In this document: piece after piece, positions 53,601 through 60,413 of the stretch
How the letters are laid out: every line of letters begins with the position of its first letter
How positions within the stretch are numbered: position 1 is the stretch's first letter
Origin: Flavobacterium psychrophilum
GTDB lineage: Bacteria; Bacteroidota; Bacteroidia; Flavobacteriales; Flavobacteriaceae
DNA length: 64,000 nucleotides
Direction: 5' to 3'
NCBI GenBank assembly: GCA_003243255.1
Contig: QFQM01000007.1
Location: 1-64,000, forward strand
The notes under the pieces: model-generated
Told to the model about the DNA's origin: nothing
The model's input: the letters and a program-made list of their open reading frames with translations, nothing else
Database searches by the model: none
Program-made: the position numbers and the translations under genes

Positions 53601-55580
53601 TTCACTGTTGCTCCGGTAGTTCCAATCGTACTTGACCCGGCAAATGTAAACGTAACCAATATTGCCTGTCATGGTAAAGACGTTGGATCTATTACCGTAA
53701 ATGCAACAGGTGGTACAGGTCCACTACAGTATGCAATTACATGGACATTTTGGCCTACGCCATTCTATGGCCCGTCAAACACATTCAACGACCTGTTAGC
53801 GGGTACTTATACCATCCATGTAAAAGACGCGATGGGATGTGTGGAAACAATAGATGTTACCATTACAGAACCTGCCGATGAGCTTGTTATCGCGGCAGCA
53901 GTAGGACAGCATGAAAGCTGTGTTAATGCTCACGACGGTGCTATCGATATTACATCGATTACAGGTGGTACGCCACCATACTATGTGGCACTTGATTCTC
54001 CGGTTAACTTCCAGCCTTACGATGCAGCTGCGGCTCCTGACTTTGCTGGTCTGTACGGACGTGCACTTGCATATGACGTTTATGTAAGAGATGCTAACGG
54101 TTGTTATGCTAAAGTTCAGGTAACAATAGAAAGAGGTGTGAACCTTGTACCGGGTATCCAGACAGTATTAAGCTGTGTGAACAATGTACCGGTTAATACG
54201 GTTACTGCAACGCTAAATGCTAATATCAGCAATGTAGAATACAGGCTTGAAACTGCTGCAGGTGCACTTATTCAGGATTTCGATCCTAATAAAACATGGG
54301 AACTTGCACCTGGAAGCTATGTTTATACTGTGAGACATATCAACGGATGTCAGAAAGACTTCGCATTTACAGTTCAGCCACGTGTGCCTATTACTGTAAC
54401 TTCGGTTACACCGGTAGATGCAACATGTAATGGAAATGCTGATGGTACACTAACTGTTGTAGCAACAGGAGGTACAGGTACACTTAGCTATGGTATATCT
54501 CCGGATTATGTAATGAGCAGCAACCCTGTGTTTACAGGATTACCTGCCGGAACTTACACTATCAGGGTACAGGATCAGTACGGATGTTATGTAGACTTTA
54601 CTAACTTCCCTGCAATAGGCGAACCGGCAGCTATTACAGTTACCGATGTTATGAACCTTCCTGAAAACTGTGTTGATGATAATGATGCAGCATTCGAAAT
54701 TGCAATAGCAGGAGGTAATGCTCCTTATGCAACTAGCCTTGATGCAAGCGGTCCGTTTGTGGCTGATCAGACATTGTTCGATAACCTTGATTCAGGTACA
54801 TATACGGTTTATGTACAGGATGCGAATGGTTGTACAGCAACGCATGAGGTAATATTGGTTTCACCACTTGATATCAATGCAACGGCACAGGTTGTATATA
54901 ATTGTGACGAGAATACAGTTACTATAGTTACTAATAGTGCTGTTAATCCTGGAGAGCTTACATATAATTTAGTAGGTCCTAAGGGTAATAATCCGCCACA
55001 AACATCAAATGTGTTTGCTAACCTTGAAGATGGAAACTATGAGGTAGAAGTGGTAAATACGGTAAGCGGATGTACAGATGAGGTTGCGTTCACTATTACA
55101 AGTGTTCCTGATCTGGCAATATCAGTAGCAGAAAGCGGACTGAACCAGGTTAAGGCTACAGTAGTAGGTGGTCAGGGTCCTTACCAGTATACGTTTGATG
55201 GTAATAGTACAGGTTCTAATAATACATTTACTTACTTCGCGAGCGGTACTTATGAAATTACCGTGACCGATAGCAGAGGATGTACCAGAGTAACAACTAT
55301 AACCGTAGAATTTATAGACATTATACTTCCGGATGTTGTAACTCCTGACGGAGACGGACAAAATGATACATGGTCTCCTGGTAATACGGCTAATTATCCA
55401 AACATCAAATCTGAGATATTTGACCGTTACGGACGTAAACTTGCCACATTGAGACAAGGACAGTCATGGGATACTATTTATGATGGTAGCCCTATGCCAA
55501 CCGGAGATTACTGGTTCCTGGTTAAACTGGGAGATGAAGATGACAGAAGCTTTGTTGGACACTTCACTATTTACAGATAA
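41661..55580 (+). CDS. sprB: SprB-like giant gliding adhesin
   Basis: 4639 residues; F. johnsoniae SprB is larger still (about 6500). Signal peptide MRNFTFLKLRIVVLLGVLLS (cut at AMA-Q). A distinct N-terminal domain (about 30-410) is followed by a DUF11-like conserved-repeat domain (IVLTKTVKNMAGNDI, DVLPVNTVFEEV; about 413-540), then some 40 SprB-type repeats of 75-100 residues with the pattern CxGxxxGxIxVxxxGGTxPYxYS and LxAGTYTVTVxDxNGC. Seven near-identical repeats lie at about 3274-3827. The last 90 residues (VVTPDGDGQNDTW, DRYGRKLATL, VGHFTIYR) are a T9SS type B sorting domain. It is expected to be a mobile cell-surface filament moved by the gliding motor. Confidence 0.9.
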   Translation: MRNFTFLKLRIVVLLGVLLSSLGAMAQNAVPFTPRLPSGSMRIKGDVIYVGNNILNRTPNPNNAFNSGGDNNNQTMEYINVAPTSTPGEIFSSSSASLVWPTTSNCYRVAYAGLYWASIYPFERSTNSGQTFTPGSGATDAQRYNYTDIKIKLPAATNYTNITADQTIFDGYGYYTGGGTALSRSFKDCPVICYKDVTSLVQGLAQPAGEYTVANVRATRGIRSGGCAGGWVLVIVYENGDANTPSKFVSVFDGYSGVGTSNNVTFNVTGFTTLPAPFDVKARFGIGALEGDLNTSGDGLSIKANIANAPETSLSNALNPVNNFFNSSITRDAAYVTTRNPASTNTLGFDLDMFDIPNPPKPNGDKNSVIPNGTTGAALKLTTSGDGYGAFLSTFSVEVIEPKIVLTKTVKNMAGNDIAGAPLDLGESLYYDITYQNKGNDNAQNFTIRDVLPVNTVFEEVVLPLPPGVTYTFPTPGTILFNISNNAQIVKGGGAYTIRIKVRVANDCNEFTDHCSNIIQNSAYGTYRGVENTSQITDDPSVSVIACNAAPGPVNFLADVSLCQYQSTVTLCGPTLTLTAGAGYPGYAWFRKDPGGDVPIGNSQSVIVNIPAEYYVVNTPTPPCIGIEEHFTVVLSSVLPPNPLIAQADETAVCANNGIVMSNIFLCGLNDERLLSAGSVVGTARWYRLNTAACNTALPANCPHNACPESSWTLLETGTSYTANTAGEYRLVIDNSGCQAVYYFNVDKNNLNPQYVIKSRICGSPGEIKVTNVGAGYEYQFRNQSTGAIVQAYSTNDTYTVNADGVYYVEIRQVGVTDGCVFTIGNLGMTNATLDATITVVDKTCSTTDPASITIQPLGLQFVNPNQQYRYTITGPATITSPWINNSNPYTFNNLAPGTYTVTVVNNGTCTLTRTVTINDYSNPQATAVVQQSITCDPGIIRITATGGKAPYSFAAYSKDGVVYNPAEPYFSDGLYEVTAANAGTYVFVVVDANGCIVNSNAVTITAITPTITTAFTNPKCLGENNGTITVTATGSGITYELTDSSGTVTPSTTGSFVNLAPGTYTVDVIQTTPTNVCRIPRTFTLVPATAITAPTPTITAPLTCISNATITVGNASGGTGPYEYSINGTTFGTSQTFTNITAGTYTVTVRDANGCTFQTASVTVNTPPAITAVNVTQTPVTCPAQTSDVTLTATGGTGTFIYTITAPASAAASNTTGVFTGLAPNTYSYLVTNNFGCTRTGSFTVNPITPVSVTGYLMKPVACIGTSTGAIRFNISGIGSTYNYTITSSAGATVITPATVNGANSNPIFFNNVAAGTYTITVTNPVTNCTASASVTVTAPTAALAVTTTLVQPTCTVATGTATANVTGGWGSNIYTITGPSPSTTPSAPQSSPTFTNLAAGTYEITVTDLNGNGCIVTSASFTIQADGPPVLTVTGSDLCLPSSFITVEVTAGTGKAPFQFSLNGAAYAAGTAADGTTYNNLPAGTHTITVRDANGCTNTTTVTRTINAQLTASTSLTKGITCTTPTAAQIAVTIGGGQASYTYEVTTDGGTTYAAPVTVTGSFTYTAATAGNYQFRITDAAGCIVTTPVRTVAPLVQPEFTFGTTTDVTCNGANTGALTVTIDTTKGVSPQITNVLNTTTGSSFGTQTSGLPAGTYEVTVTDANGCTVTHTEDIDEPDPIAFNYDKTDISCNNPGGIAYGQIVVGFGGGVTGGVAPYTYTVSNNFGDVLPVQTNMTGAPYTFMIVNYGIYTIEVTDANGCTSTINNIVIASPPNALDIDVSSTVDCVNGGTATVEVGAVIIGSTYKFAILTQSSLPFVANVATDYKDADVGTPTIATFNNLIPGVLYTFVVWDTTTDCYYFEQADYPIPTNSTITTTTVIPNNVTCFGEADGNVGFTFTGYSATTTQIKYEIFRSPSNLTTGITDTIPTTGTSTTVNSIPGDLAPGDYVIVYTEIDGSVAGCSQSSASFEINQSATMLVASAVVTKNDNCDTNAGVITASATFGTAPYSYQLLSDVAPAPTETTWAGQASPVFNAEGGDYIVYVKDANDCIKPFSITLPTDVSPVITAVMTPGIQCSAAEGGFSIDVTQTAGNAGGYTYSLDGGAFETKTAPFIYTDLASGNHTVQVMDANGCTMIAPVSVTVYPPLSVTAQPTVQPACADNDGEIEAEGDGGSGNYTYELAGPVNVAAQPSPQFTGLPHGTYTVTITDTTTLCTEDVAVTLEDAIEILPADITFDQVDVACNGESDGVINVYLAATNTDIPYTYSLNGGTPQTISQFTGLAANTYTIDVTSGKGCTEQITVTIAEPSQLAIDVPGIVVTPFACNPADNTPTVATVTFDAVATTGTAPYKYSINGSVYNDAPDNTFNVTDTGVQQTITLYLMDDHGCVVTETITIDPLPVMAVPTVTQVTAITCTNPEEIILAVTGGSGEYRFELLPDGTQIEEPGAGVSSQNFDLTEPGTYVFRVTDLVTGCEITTAPYVINDFDLIEVEATASTPVDCQGSSTGTITIDVQNYNDAYDYEVLDGTTIVASGSGDVTVANPFTITGVPSGNLTVRVIATGTPFCDAVSAAINVAAPADVLTAIATQTGSVQCTNDQGEITVSATGGWGGYEYQLVNTTTSTTIQAFATNNQFTGLPAGDYELTVRDSSGCDNAVDTVTLAPIAPITANISASATAVACKDDQTVTIEAITVAGGQGTYEYILNTYDAAGTAIESSTGAQLSPIFNNIGAGTYSITVIDGWNCGPFETPTVTITEPDQLIGTLSLTDELSCLTGAELTIEGLGGTAPYEFSTDGGTTWNPSNNAGGTYLVTIPVNGAGTYQYQVRDDNGCEAVLTNEVTIDPVPALDIDLNLDAAEVNCNGVNNAYILALATGGLGNYQYTLVDAANAVVAGPNTTGEFEDLGAGTYYVRVNSGDCELTSPVINITEPDPLVVTFDVDNILCFDGPNSTNGRITVNTTGGTAPMQYAISPNLDQFFNSNIFYPLTVGTYDVLTQDANGCFYLETITITQPDPIEATIDYVQDEACLGAGDGIIEVSLTGGTGTYEISTDDITYVAVTGTSYTLTGLPSGLTTVYVKDQNGCSLNPPMEQPILPGVDMDPEATVTPTCVANAPNNDVTITIIPGVDPANVTYSIDGVNYQSSNVFTNVGLAPGTYVAYARHIVPVTNLTCIQTDNFVIDTYIAISASVTATTDVNCFGDATGEITVTATGGTGTLSYAIADADVLPLAFGTYQATGVFTDLAAGNYAVSIMDDNLGCETQVTATIAEPAAPLAATADSQTNILCFGDATGDATVSVTGGTVPYTYSWDTTPAQTTATATGLTAGTYTVTITDDNGCTTTQSFTITEPAAPLTATADSQTDVLCYGEATGDATVSVTGGTGAYTYSWDTTPVQTTATATGLTAGTYTVTVTDANACTTTQSFTITEPAAPLAATAGAQTDVLCYGNATGSATVNVTGGTTAYTYSWDTTPVQTTATATGLTAGTYTVTVTDANGCTTTQSFTITQPALPLASTGGPQVNVLCYGNATGSATVNVTGGTGAYTYSWNTTPVQTTATATGLAAGTYTVTITDANGCTTTQSFTITQPAAPLAATAGAQTNVLCYGNATGSATVNVTGGTTAYTYSWNTTPVQTTATATGLTAGTYTVTVTDANGCTTTQSFTITQPAAPLSATTGGTQTNVLCFGNATGSATVNVTGGTIPYTYSWNTSPVQTTATATGLTAGTYTVTVTDANGCTTTQSFTITQPAAALAATAGGQTNVLCYGAATGSATVNVTGGTTAYTYSWNTTPVQTTATATGLTAGTYTVTVTDANGCTTTQSFTITQPASAVTATTTHTDEQCLGDNNGSITVMPQGGTAPYTASLNGGAATPVPAAPAGTPIVFNGLGGGNYTIVVTDANGCTVSSTTTVLTGIVINPTVSTTQECDMVTVVVSVDPSVVGQVTYSLDGGAPQASNTFVQQLDPAVPHTVTVVHTQGCSRTTDPFTVAPVVPIVLDPANVNVTNIACHGKDVGSITVNATGGTGPLQYAITWTFWPTPFYGPSNTFNDLLAGTYTIHVKDAMGCVETIDVTITEPADELVIAAAVGQHESCVNAHDGAIDITSITGGTPPYYVALDSPVNFQPYDAAAAPDFAGLYGRALAYDVYVRDANGCYAKVQVTIERGVNLVPGIQTVLSCVNNVPVNTVTATLNANISNVEYRLETAAGALIQDFDPNKTWELAPGSYVYTVRHINGCQKDFAFTVQPRVPITVTSVTPVDATCNGNADGTLTVVATGGTGTLSYGISPDYVMSSNPVFTGLPAGTYTIRVQDQYGCYVDFTNFPAIGEPAAITVTDVMNLPENCVDDNDAAFEIAIAGGNAPYATSLDASGPFVADQTLFDNLDSGTYTVYVQDANGCTATHEVILVSPLDINATAQVVYNCDENTVTIVTNSAVNPGELTYNLVGPKGNNPPQTSNVFANLEDGNYEVEVVNTVSGCTDEVAFTITSVPDLAISVAESGLNQVKATVVGGQGPYQYTFDGNSTGSNNTFTYFASGTYEITVTDSRGCTRVTTITVEFIDIILPDVVTPDGDGQNDTWSPGNTANYPNIKSEIFDRYGRKLATLRQGQSWDTIYDGSPMPTGDYWFLVKLGDEDDRSFVGHFTIYR
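51480..53141 (+). repeat. Seven near-identical 79-80-codon tandem repeats in sprB
   Basis: Six units of 237 bases and one of 240 (unit 6) lie head to tail, each encoding a repeat with VLCYGNATGSATVNVTGGT, YTYSWNTTPVQTTATATG and CTTTQSFTIT. Units 3-7 are nearly the same in DNA and protein. Such a tract is prone to slippage and unequal recombination, and copy number may differ between strains or be mis-assembled from short reads. Confidence 0.92.
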
Positions 55581-55658
55581 AATTAATGACGGCCACGCTT
55601 ACTACATGGCGTGGCCTGAATTAAAAATTTCAATTTGGACAAAAACTTTAAGGACACA

Positions 55659-56603
55659 ATGAAAAAAATATATACCCTGTTAGTACTAATCATAGTCTTC
55701 CCGTTTGTAAATGCGCAGGAGCTTAACATACCAACATTTACGCAATATCTGGCAGACAACCCTTTTATCATTTCTCCGGCCTATGCCGGTATTGGGGACT
55801 ATGTTAAAATAAGGGCCAACGGCCTTACGCAATGGGTAGGAGTAAAGGATGCTCCCGATAACCAGTCGCTGGCTGCCGACGCAAGGATAACAGCTCACGA
55901 TGGGGTAGGGATATTTCTTTATAATGACAAAAATGGTTACACCAGGCAGTATGGAGGAAGGATATCTTATGCGCACCACCTTATCCTGGACGATTATTAT
56001 GAGCAGTACCTTTCGTTAGGTTTGTCATACAACCTGAACCAGTTTAAGATTGATATTGAAGATATCCAGACACCGGATGGTTCGATAAACAATAACCGTT
56101 ATACCATCAACCATAACTTCGATGTATCGGCATTATACCGTCAGGGAGCTTTTTATGCCAGCTTTACCGCAGGTAATATACTGAACAAGGACATTGATGT
56201 ATACGGAATAAATGAACCTAAAAAATTAAGGAATTACCAGGTGTATACCGGTTATACTTTTAAAGGCAGCGGTAATTTTGAAGTAGAGCCTTCGGCATAT
56301 TTCCACTACTTTGAGGCTGATGGAAGATCAAGTACCGACCTTAACCTTAAGTTCCGTTATCTGGATAACGAGAACTATTACTGGGCAGGGGTTAACTATC
56401 GTTTCCTTAATGACCAGTTTGGAGATCCGCTAAGTATAGGTCCAATGGTGGGTGTAAAGTATCATAACTTTTACTTTGCTTACTCATATCAGGTTACTAC
56501 AAACGAGTTGTTAGCGTATAATAACGGAACACACATGGTAACCTTAGGACTTGACATCTTCCAGGGTGTAAGTAACTGTCCGTGTACAAACGGAACACAC
56601 TAA
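55659..56603 (+). CDS. sprF: SprF-like PorP/SprF outer-membrane protein
   Basis: 314 residues from the ATG at 55659; an in-frame TTG at 55635 would put eight residues before the signal peptide MKKIYTLLVLIIVFPFVNAQ. The mature start LNIPTFTQYLADNPFIISPA, then YAGIGDYVKIRANGLTQWVG, is classic for PorP/SprF. The barrel ends in HMVTLGLDIFQGVSNCPC, also a family trait. In F. johnsoniae, SprF is needed for surface delivery of SprB. It is 78 bases after sprB and closes the operon, with a terminator at 56662. Confidence 0.92.
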   Translation: MKKIYTLLVLIIVFPFVNAQELNIPTFTQYLADNPFIISPAYAGIGDYVKIRANGLTQWVGVKDAPDNQSLAADARITAHDGVGIFLYNDKNGYTRQYGGRISYAHHLILDDYYEQYLSLGLSYNLNQFKIDIEDIQTPDGSINNNRYTINHNFDVSALYRQGAFYASFTAGNILNKDIDVYGINEPKKLRNYQVYTGYTFKGSGNFEVEPSAYFHYFEADGRSSTDLNLKFRYLDNENYYWAGVNYRFLNDQFGDPLSIGPMVGVKYHNFYFAYSYQVTTNELLAYNNGTHMVTLGLDIFQGVSNCPCTNGTH

Positions 56604-56661
56604 GATATTTAAGACTCAGATTCCCCCAAGTTTCTGATCACGATCACTCTGTGATTAATCT

Positions 56662-56686
56662 AAAAGCCCCGCATCGCGGGGCTTTT
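56662..56686. terminator. Bidirectional terminator between sprF and the MFS gene
   Basis: AAAAGCCCCGC (56662-56672), three loop bases and GCGGGGCTTTT (56676-56686), then T. It terminates sprF and, by symmetry, the MFS transcript from the other side. Confidence 0.9.
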
Positions 56687-56710
56687 TCATTTTATAGTTA
56701 ATCAGGAGTA

Positions 56711-57886
56711 TTAACCCTGAGCTTTCTTTCTCAATCCCAAAACTGTAATCCCAAAACAGGCAACGCACCATAGTAATAATTGCCAGGTAACTACAGGCCA
56801 TCCTCCGGCATCCCAACAGGAGATACCTACAAAAGTACCCAGTGAGCCTCCTATAAAGTAGCTTGTCATATAAGCGGTATTGATGCGGCTGTGCGCTGTG
56901 GCATCAAGAGTGTAGATGGTAGCGATATTGGTTACCTGTGTGGCCTGTACGCCAACATCGAGCAGCAGTACCGTAATAATGAACGCGACTACCGATTCAG
57001 GCATGGCCATTACGAGCAGTATGGAGATAAACACCATGCTGATGGAGATTACCTGCGAGCGTGCCGGATTGCCTTTGTCGGCAAGTTTACCAACCAATGG
57101 GGCTACCATGGCTCCACCGATAGCAAGAATACCGAACAGCCCTATAATATCCGACCCATAATGGAAGGGCGCACCACTCAGGTGAAAGGTAAGTGTTGTC
57201 CAGAACGAACAGAAGATACCAAAGGCAAGTCCGCCCAATAGTGCCGTCCTGCGTAATAAGGCAAAACGCTTAAACTGCTGTAACGCCGAACCTAAAAGCT
57301 TTACATAATTACCCTCAAACATGGTCTGTTCCCTGTCGGGTATGGTGAATTGAAAGGTTAGCGCACCCAGTGTAACCATAGCTGATGATATACCGTATAC
57401 CCAGCGCCAGTTGGCCCATTCGGCAATAAGGCCGCTAAATACCCTGGCAGCAAGTATGCCTACAAGTATCCCGGTAATGATGATACCTACATTCCGTCCG
57501 CGGTTCACACTGTCCATACTCGCGGCTAATGGGAGTATTACCTGCGCGGCAACGCTCAGCAAACCTATTAAAAGGCTGAATACGCTTATCCAGAAAAAAT
57601 TCTGAACGAAGGTGGTGCCTATCAGCGTACCGACAAGCAATAGCTGGAGCAGGAATATCAGTTTTTTACGGTTGACCTTATCGCCCAGGGGCGTAATAAA
57701 AAACAGGCCGAGTCCGTAACCTGCCTGTGCCAGTACTGAGAGTATACCTGCGCGGCTTTCGCTAACGCTAAAGTCGTGGGAAATGTCTTTTAATATAGGT
57801 TGATTGTAGTAAATATTGGCTACGCAAATGCCGGCAGCAGCCGACATGACCAAAAGCTGTGTTTTGGTAATAGGAGTATCCTGCAT
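56711..57886 (-). CDS. MFS transporter
   Basis: 391 residues with about 12 hydrophobic helices. It belongs to the major facilitator superfamily drug/sugar-efflux type: LSVLAQAGYGLGLFFITPLG, then DKVNRKKLIF (the loop 2-3 G-x-x-x-D-[R/K] motif), and LADKGNPARSQ between helices 8-9. The Arg/Lys-rich loops face the cytoplasm. The substrate is not evident; the closest general class is the aromatic/nucleoside or multidrug MFS group. It stands alone, convergent with sprF. Confidence 0.85.
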   Translation of the reverse strand: MQDTPITKTQLLVMSAAAGICVANIYYNQPILKDISHDFSVSESRAGILSVLAQAGYGLGLFFITPLGDKVNRKKLIFLLQLLLVGTLIGTTFVQNFFWISVFSLLIGLLSVAAQVILPLAASMDSVNRGRNVGIIITGILVGILAARVFSGLIAEWANWRWVYGISSAMVTLGALTFQFTIPDREQTMFEGNYVKLLGSALQQFKRFALLRRTALLGGLAFGIFCSFWTTLTFHLSGAPFHYGSDIIGLFGILAIGGAMVAPLVGKLADKGNPARSQVISISMVFISILLVMAMPESVVAFIITVLLLDVGVQATQVTNIATIYTLDATAHSRINTAYMTSYFIGGSLGTFVGISCWDAGGWPVVTWQLLLWCVACFGITVLGLRKKAQG

Positions 57887-57978
57887 AAAATAGTTGTGTG
57901 TTTTTTTGGAACTGCAAAGTTCGGGATTTTTTTAACGCATCCGTAACTTCCGGCATCGGATCTCCGGAATCAGATTTT

Positions 57979-59007
57979 CTAATTCTCTTTTTCCTCCAGG
58001 ATCTTGATCATCTTAAATGATTTCAGCAAATGGAACAATCCCGGAAGGATAAGCAATCCCCCGATGATAAGCGAAATTCCCATTACGTCAATAACATTTT
58101 CGGGAGCCCTGCCATCAAGCAGGCTTATTGGGCCGGTTTTGGTAATGATGAGGTTAGGGAAGTGCGTACCCACGGCAGCCCACAGAATCAGCAGCACCTG
58201 CAATCCTGCAAAAAAGCGACAGGTGATAGTGTGTCCTTTTCGGATGCTTCGCCATAAAGGGAATAGTAGTAATCCTGATAATGCCACTGCTCCCAGTGCA
58301 TAGTAATTGTTCAGGAAATCGGTTATGAATTTCATGTCTTCGGCATAGCCTGTAACCAATACCGCAAGCCCTAAAAGTACTACCACAAAGGTGGCTATAC
58401 CCGCCTTGCGCATATACATGCGCTTCTCATATTCGGTAGCTTCGCCAATAAGAAAAGTGGCAGAAAGGAACACGCACAGCGCACTAAAGAAACAGCCGGC
58501 CAAAATAGGGAAGGGCTGCAACCACGGGTGAATGTATACATCGGCAAAATTGACTGTAGCCGGATCTTCGGGAATGATGATGTTTCCGCTTATCAGTGTC
58601 CCGAATGACATTCCTAAAAAGATAGGAGTAACCAGACAGGAGAATTCAAACATACGGTCGTAGAGCAGCTGCGATTTGTCTTTTACGGCATCGTAATGAC
58701 GGAAGACAAAAGCCACACCACGAAGGGTAATGCCCAACAGAACGAGCGTAAGCGGAACATGCAGGTAAACGATGATAACATTGTAAAACGCAGGGAAGGC
58801 AATCCATAGGATTACGATAAGGATAATGATCCAGATATGGTTGGCCTCCCAAACGGGACCCATAACACTGTATACTGTTTTCTTGATAGATTTCGTATGA
58901 TCGGCAGAGGAGAAGAGTTCCAGTATGCCCGCGCCAAAGTCGGCACCGCCCAAAAGCACGTACAGGAAGAACGAAAACACGGTAAAGAACAATACTACAT
59001 ACAGCAT
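57979..59007 (-). CDS. cydB: Cytochrome bd oxidase subunit II
   Basis: 342 residues with eight or nine membrane helices. CydB pairs with CydA in the quinol oxidase that reduces oxygen with high affinity and without proton pumping. The N-terminal GGADFGAGILELFSS, then GPVWEANHIWIIILIVILWI and HVPLTLVLLGITLRGVAFVF, are diagnostic, the GPVWEANH region being the conserved quinol-oxidase motif of subunit II. The gene follows cydA by 4 bases, giving a cydAB operon. No small CydX gene is visible after it. Confidence 0.95.
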   Translation of the reverse strand: MLYVVLFFTVFSFFLYVLLGGADFGAGILELFSSADHTKSIKKTVYSVMGPVWEANHIWIIILIVILWIAFPAFYNVIIVYLHVPLTLVLLGITLRGVAFVFRHYDAVKDKSQLLYDRMFEFSCLVTPIFLGMSFGTLISGNIIIPEDPATVNFADVYIHPWLQPFPILAGCFFSALCVFLSATFLIGEATEYEKRMYMRKAGIATFVVVLLGLAVLVTGYAEDMKFITDFLNNYYALGAVALSGLLLFPLWRSIRKGHTITCRFFAGLQVLLILWAAVGTHFPNLIITKTGPISLLDGRAPENVIDVMGISLIIGGLLILPGLFHLLKSFKMIKILEEKEN

Positions 59008-59011
59008 AGCC

Positions 59012-60310
59012 TTAGATTTTAGTGTTGAGTACTTTTATTTGTCGGGCCATAAGCCAGGTTACGGCAACAGAAAGCGTGATATACAGCAGCACATACATGT
59101 AGAAGCTATAGATCATGCCCGGCATTGGGGTAACGGCATCTTTGGTCCGCATCACGTTATGGATAATCCATGGCTGGCGGCCCACTTCGGTTACGATCCA
59201 TCCTGCTTCAAGTGCAAGGAAGCCTACAGGGCTCAGCAGAGCGAAATAAAACCAAAAACGCTTCTTATCCTGCCAGTGTTTCTTTTTTAGGCTTATGAAA
59301 TATACGATAGCCGAAAACATAAGCAGCGTACCCAAGCCTACCATCATCTGAAAGGCATAATGCGTAATGGCAACAGGAGGGCGGTCTTCTTCCGGAAAGT
59401 CGTTAAGGCCTTTCACTTCGGCATCAAAATCGCCAAAGGAAAGAAAAGATAATGCTTTTGGGATTTCGATCTTATGGATTACTTCTCCTTTTTCTTCATT
59501 AACGATACCGCCGATGTAAAGTGGTGCACCCTTTTCGGTTTCATAATGCGCTTCTAGTGCGGCAAGTTTCGCCGGCTGGCGTTGTGCTATGTCTTTGGCA
59601 GAAAGGTCACCGCTCAATGGTTGCAGCAGTGCCGCTATAGAACCGAAGAGTATTGCAATCTTAAAAGCTTCTTTGTGCAGGGTAATATTCCGGTTCTTGT
59701 AGATCTGCCAGGCATGAATACCGGCTACGGCAAACGAGGTAGCGGCAAAAGCTGCCAGCGTCATATGTAACGCCTGTGTGAACCATGCCGGATTAAGAAA
59801 AGCCTTTACCGGATCGATATTCAGGAACTCACCATTAATGTAATCGAAGCCGGAGGGAGCATTCATCCAGCTGTTGGCCGAGACAACCAATATTCCGGAG
59901 AGTATCCCTGATGCCCCTACAATTATTCCCGTAACGAGATGGAATTTCTCGTTGAGCTTGTTCCACCCGTAGAGGTAAAAGCCCAGGGCAACGGCTTCTA
60001 TAAAAAAGGCGGCACCTTCAAGCGAAAACGGCATCCCGATGATAGGCCCGGCGTGTATCATGAACTTAGGCCAGAGTAATCCCAGCTCAAAAGAGAGGGC
60101 TGTACCCGATACGGCTCCGGTGACAAAAAAAATGGCTACACCTTTTTGCCAGGATTTTGTGAGCGTTAAAAAAATGGGATTTTTGGTCTTTAGCCATTTG
60201 TAATGGGATATTACCATAAAAAAGGGCATGACCATACCTATACAGGCAAAAACAATGTGGAAGATAAGAGTGAATGCCATTTGCATTCGTGCTGCATCTA
60301 AATTATCCAT
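59012..60310 (-). CDS. cydA: Cytochrome bd oxidase subunit I
   Basis: 432 residues, shorter than the roughly 520 of E. coli CydA, so it is a short-Q-loop type. Heme ligands can be placed: H18 (LIFHIVFACIGM, b595), a His near 178 in QALHMTLAAFAATSFAVAGI (b558), and a Met in YAFQMMVGLGTL. The quinol-site motif GWIVTEVGRQPW is present near 360-371. The Q-loop region has KLAALEAHYETEKGAPLYIG. It is the first gene of cydAB with its own promoter at 60333. Confidence 0.95.
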   Translation of the reverse strand: MDNLDAARMQMAFTLIFHIVFACIGMVMPFFMVISHYKWLKTKNPIFLTLTKSWQKGVAIFFVTGAVSGTALSFELGLLWPKFMIHAGPIIGMPFSLEGAAFFIEAVALGFYLYGWNKLNEKFHLVTGIIVGASGILSGILVVSANSWMNAPSGFDYINGEFLNIDPVKAFLNPAWFTQALHMTLAAFAATSFAVAGIHAWQIYKNRNITLHKEAFKIAILFGSIAALLQPLSGDLSAKDIAQRQPAKLAALEAHYETEKGAPLYIGGIVNEEKGEVIHKIEIPKALSFLSFGDFDAEVKGLNDFPEEDRPPVAITHYAFQMMVGLGTLLMFSAIVYFISLKKKHWQDKKRFWFYFALLSPVGFLALEAGWIVTEVGRQPWIIHNVMRTKDAVTPMPGMIYSFYMYVLLYITLSVAVTWLMARQIKVLNTKI

Positions 60311-60332
60311 AAGCGGTGTGATTTAGGCTTAT

Positions 60333-60340
60333 CAAAGATA
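60333..60340 (-). promoter_or_regulatory. -7 promoter element of cydAB
   Basis: The minus strand reads TATCTTTG, matching TAnnTTTG, ending 23 bases before the cydA ATG. A TTTG occurs about 8 bases upstream; the -33 box is unclear. No FNR-type site is recognised. Confidence 0.5.
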
Positions 60341-60413
60341 CTTCACAAACGCCGGATAACCTCGCGGAAACACTTAAATTTTGAAGGATTTTTTACTTTT
60401 CCAGTAATAGAAT

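Noticed and set aside
57887..57978. A small cydX-like gene after cydB
   Set aside because: No short frame with a single membrane helix and a cydX-like start was found downstream of cydB.
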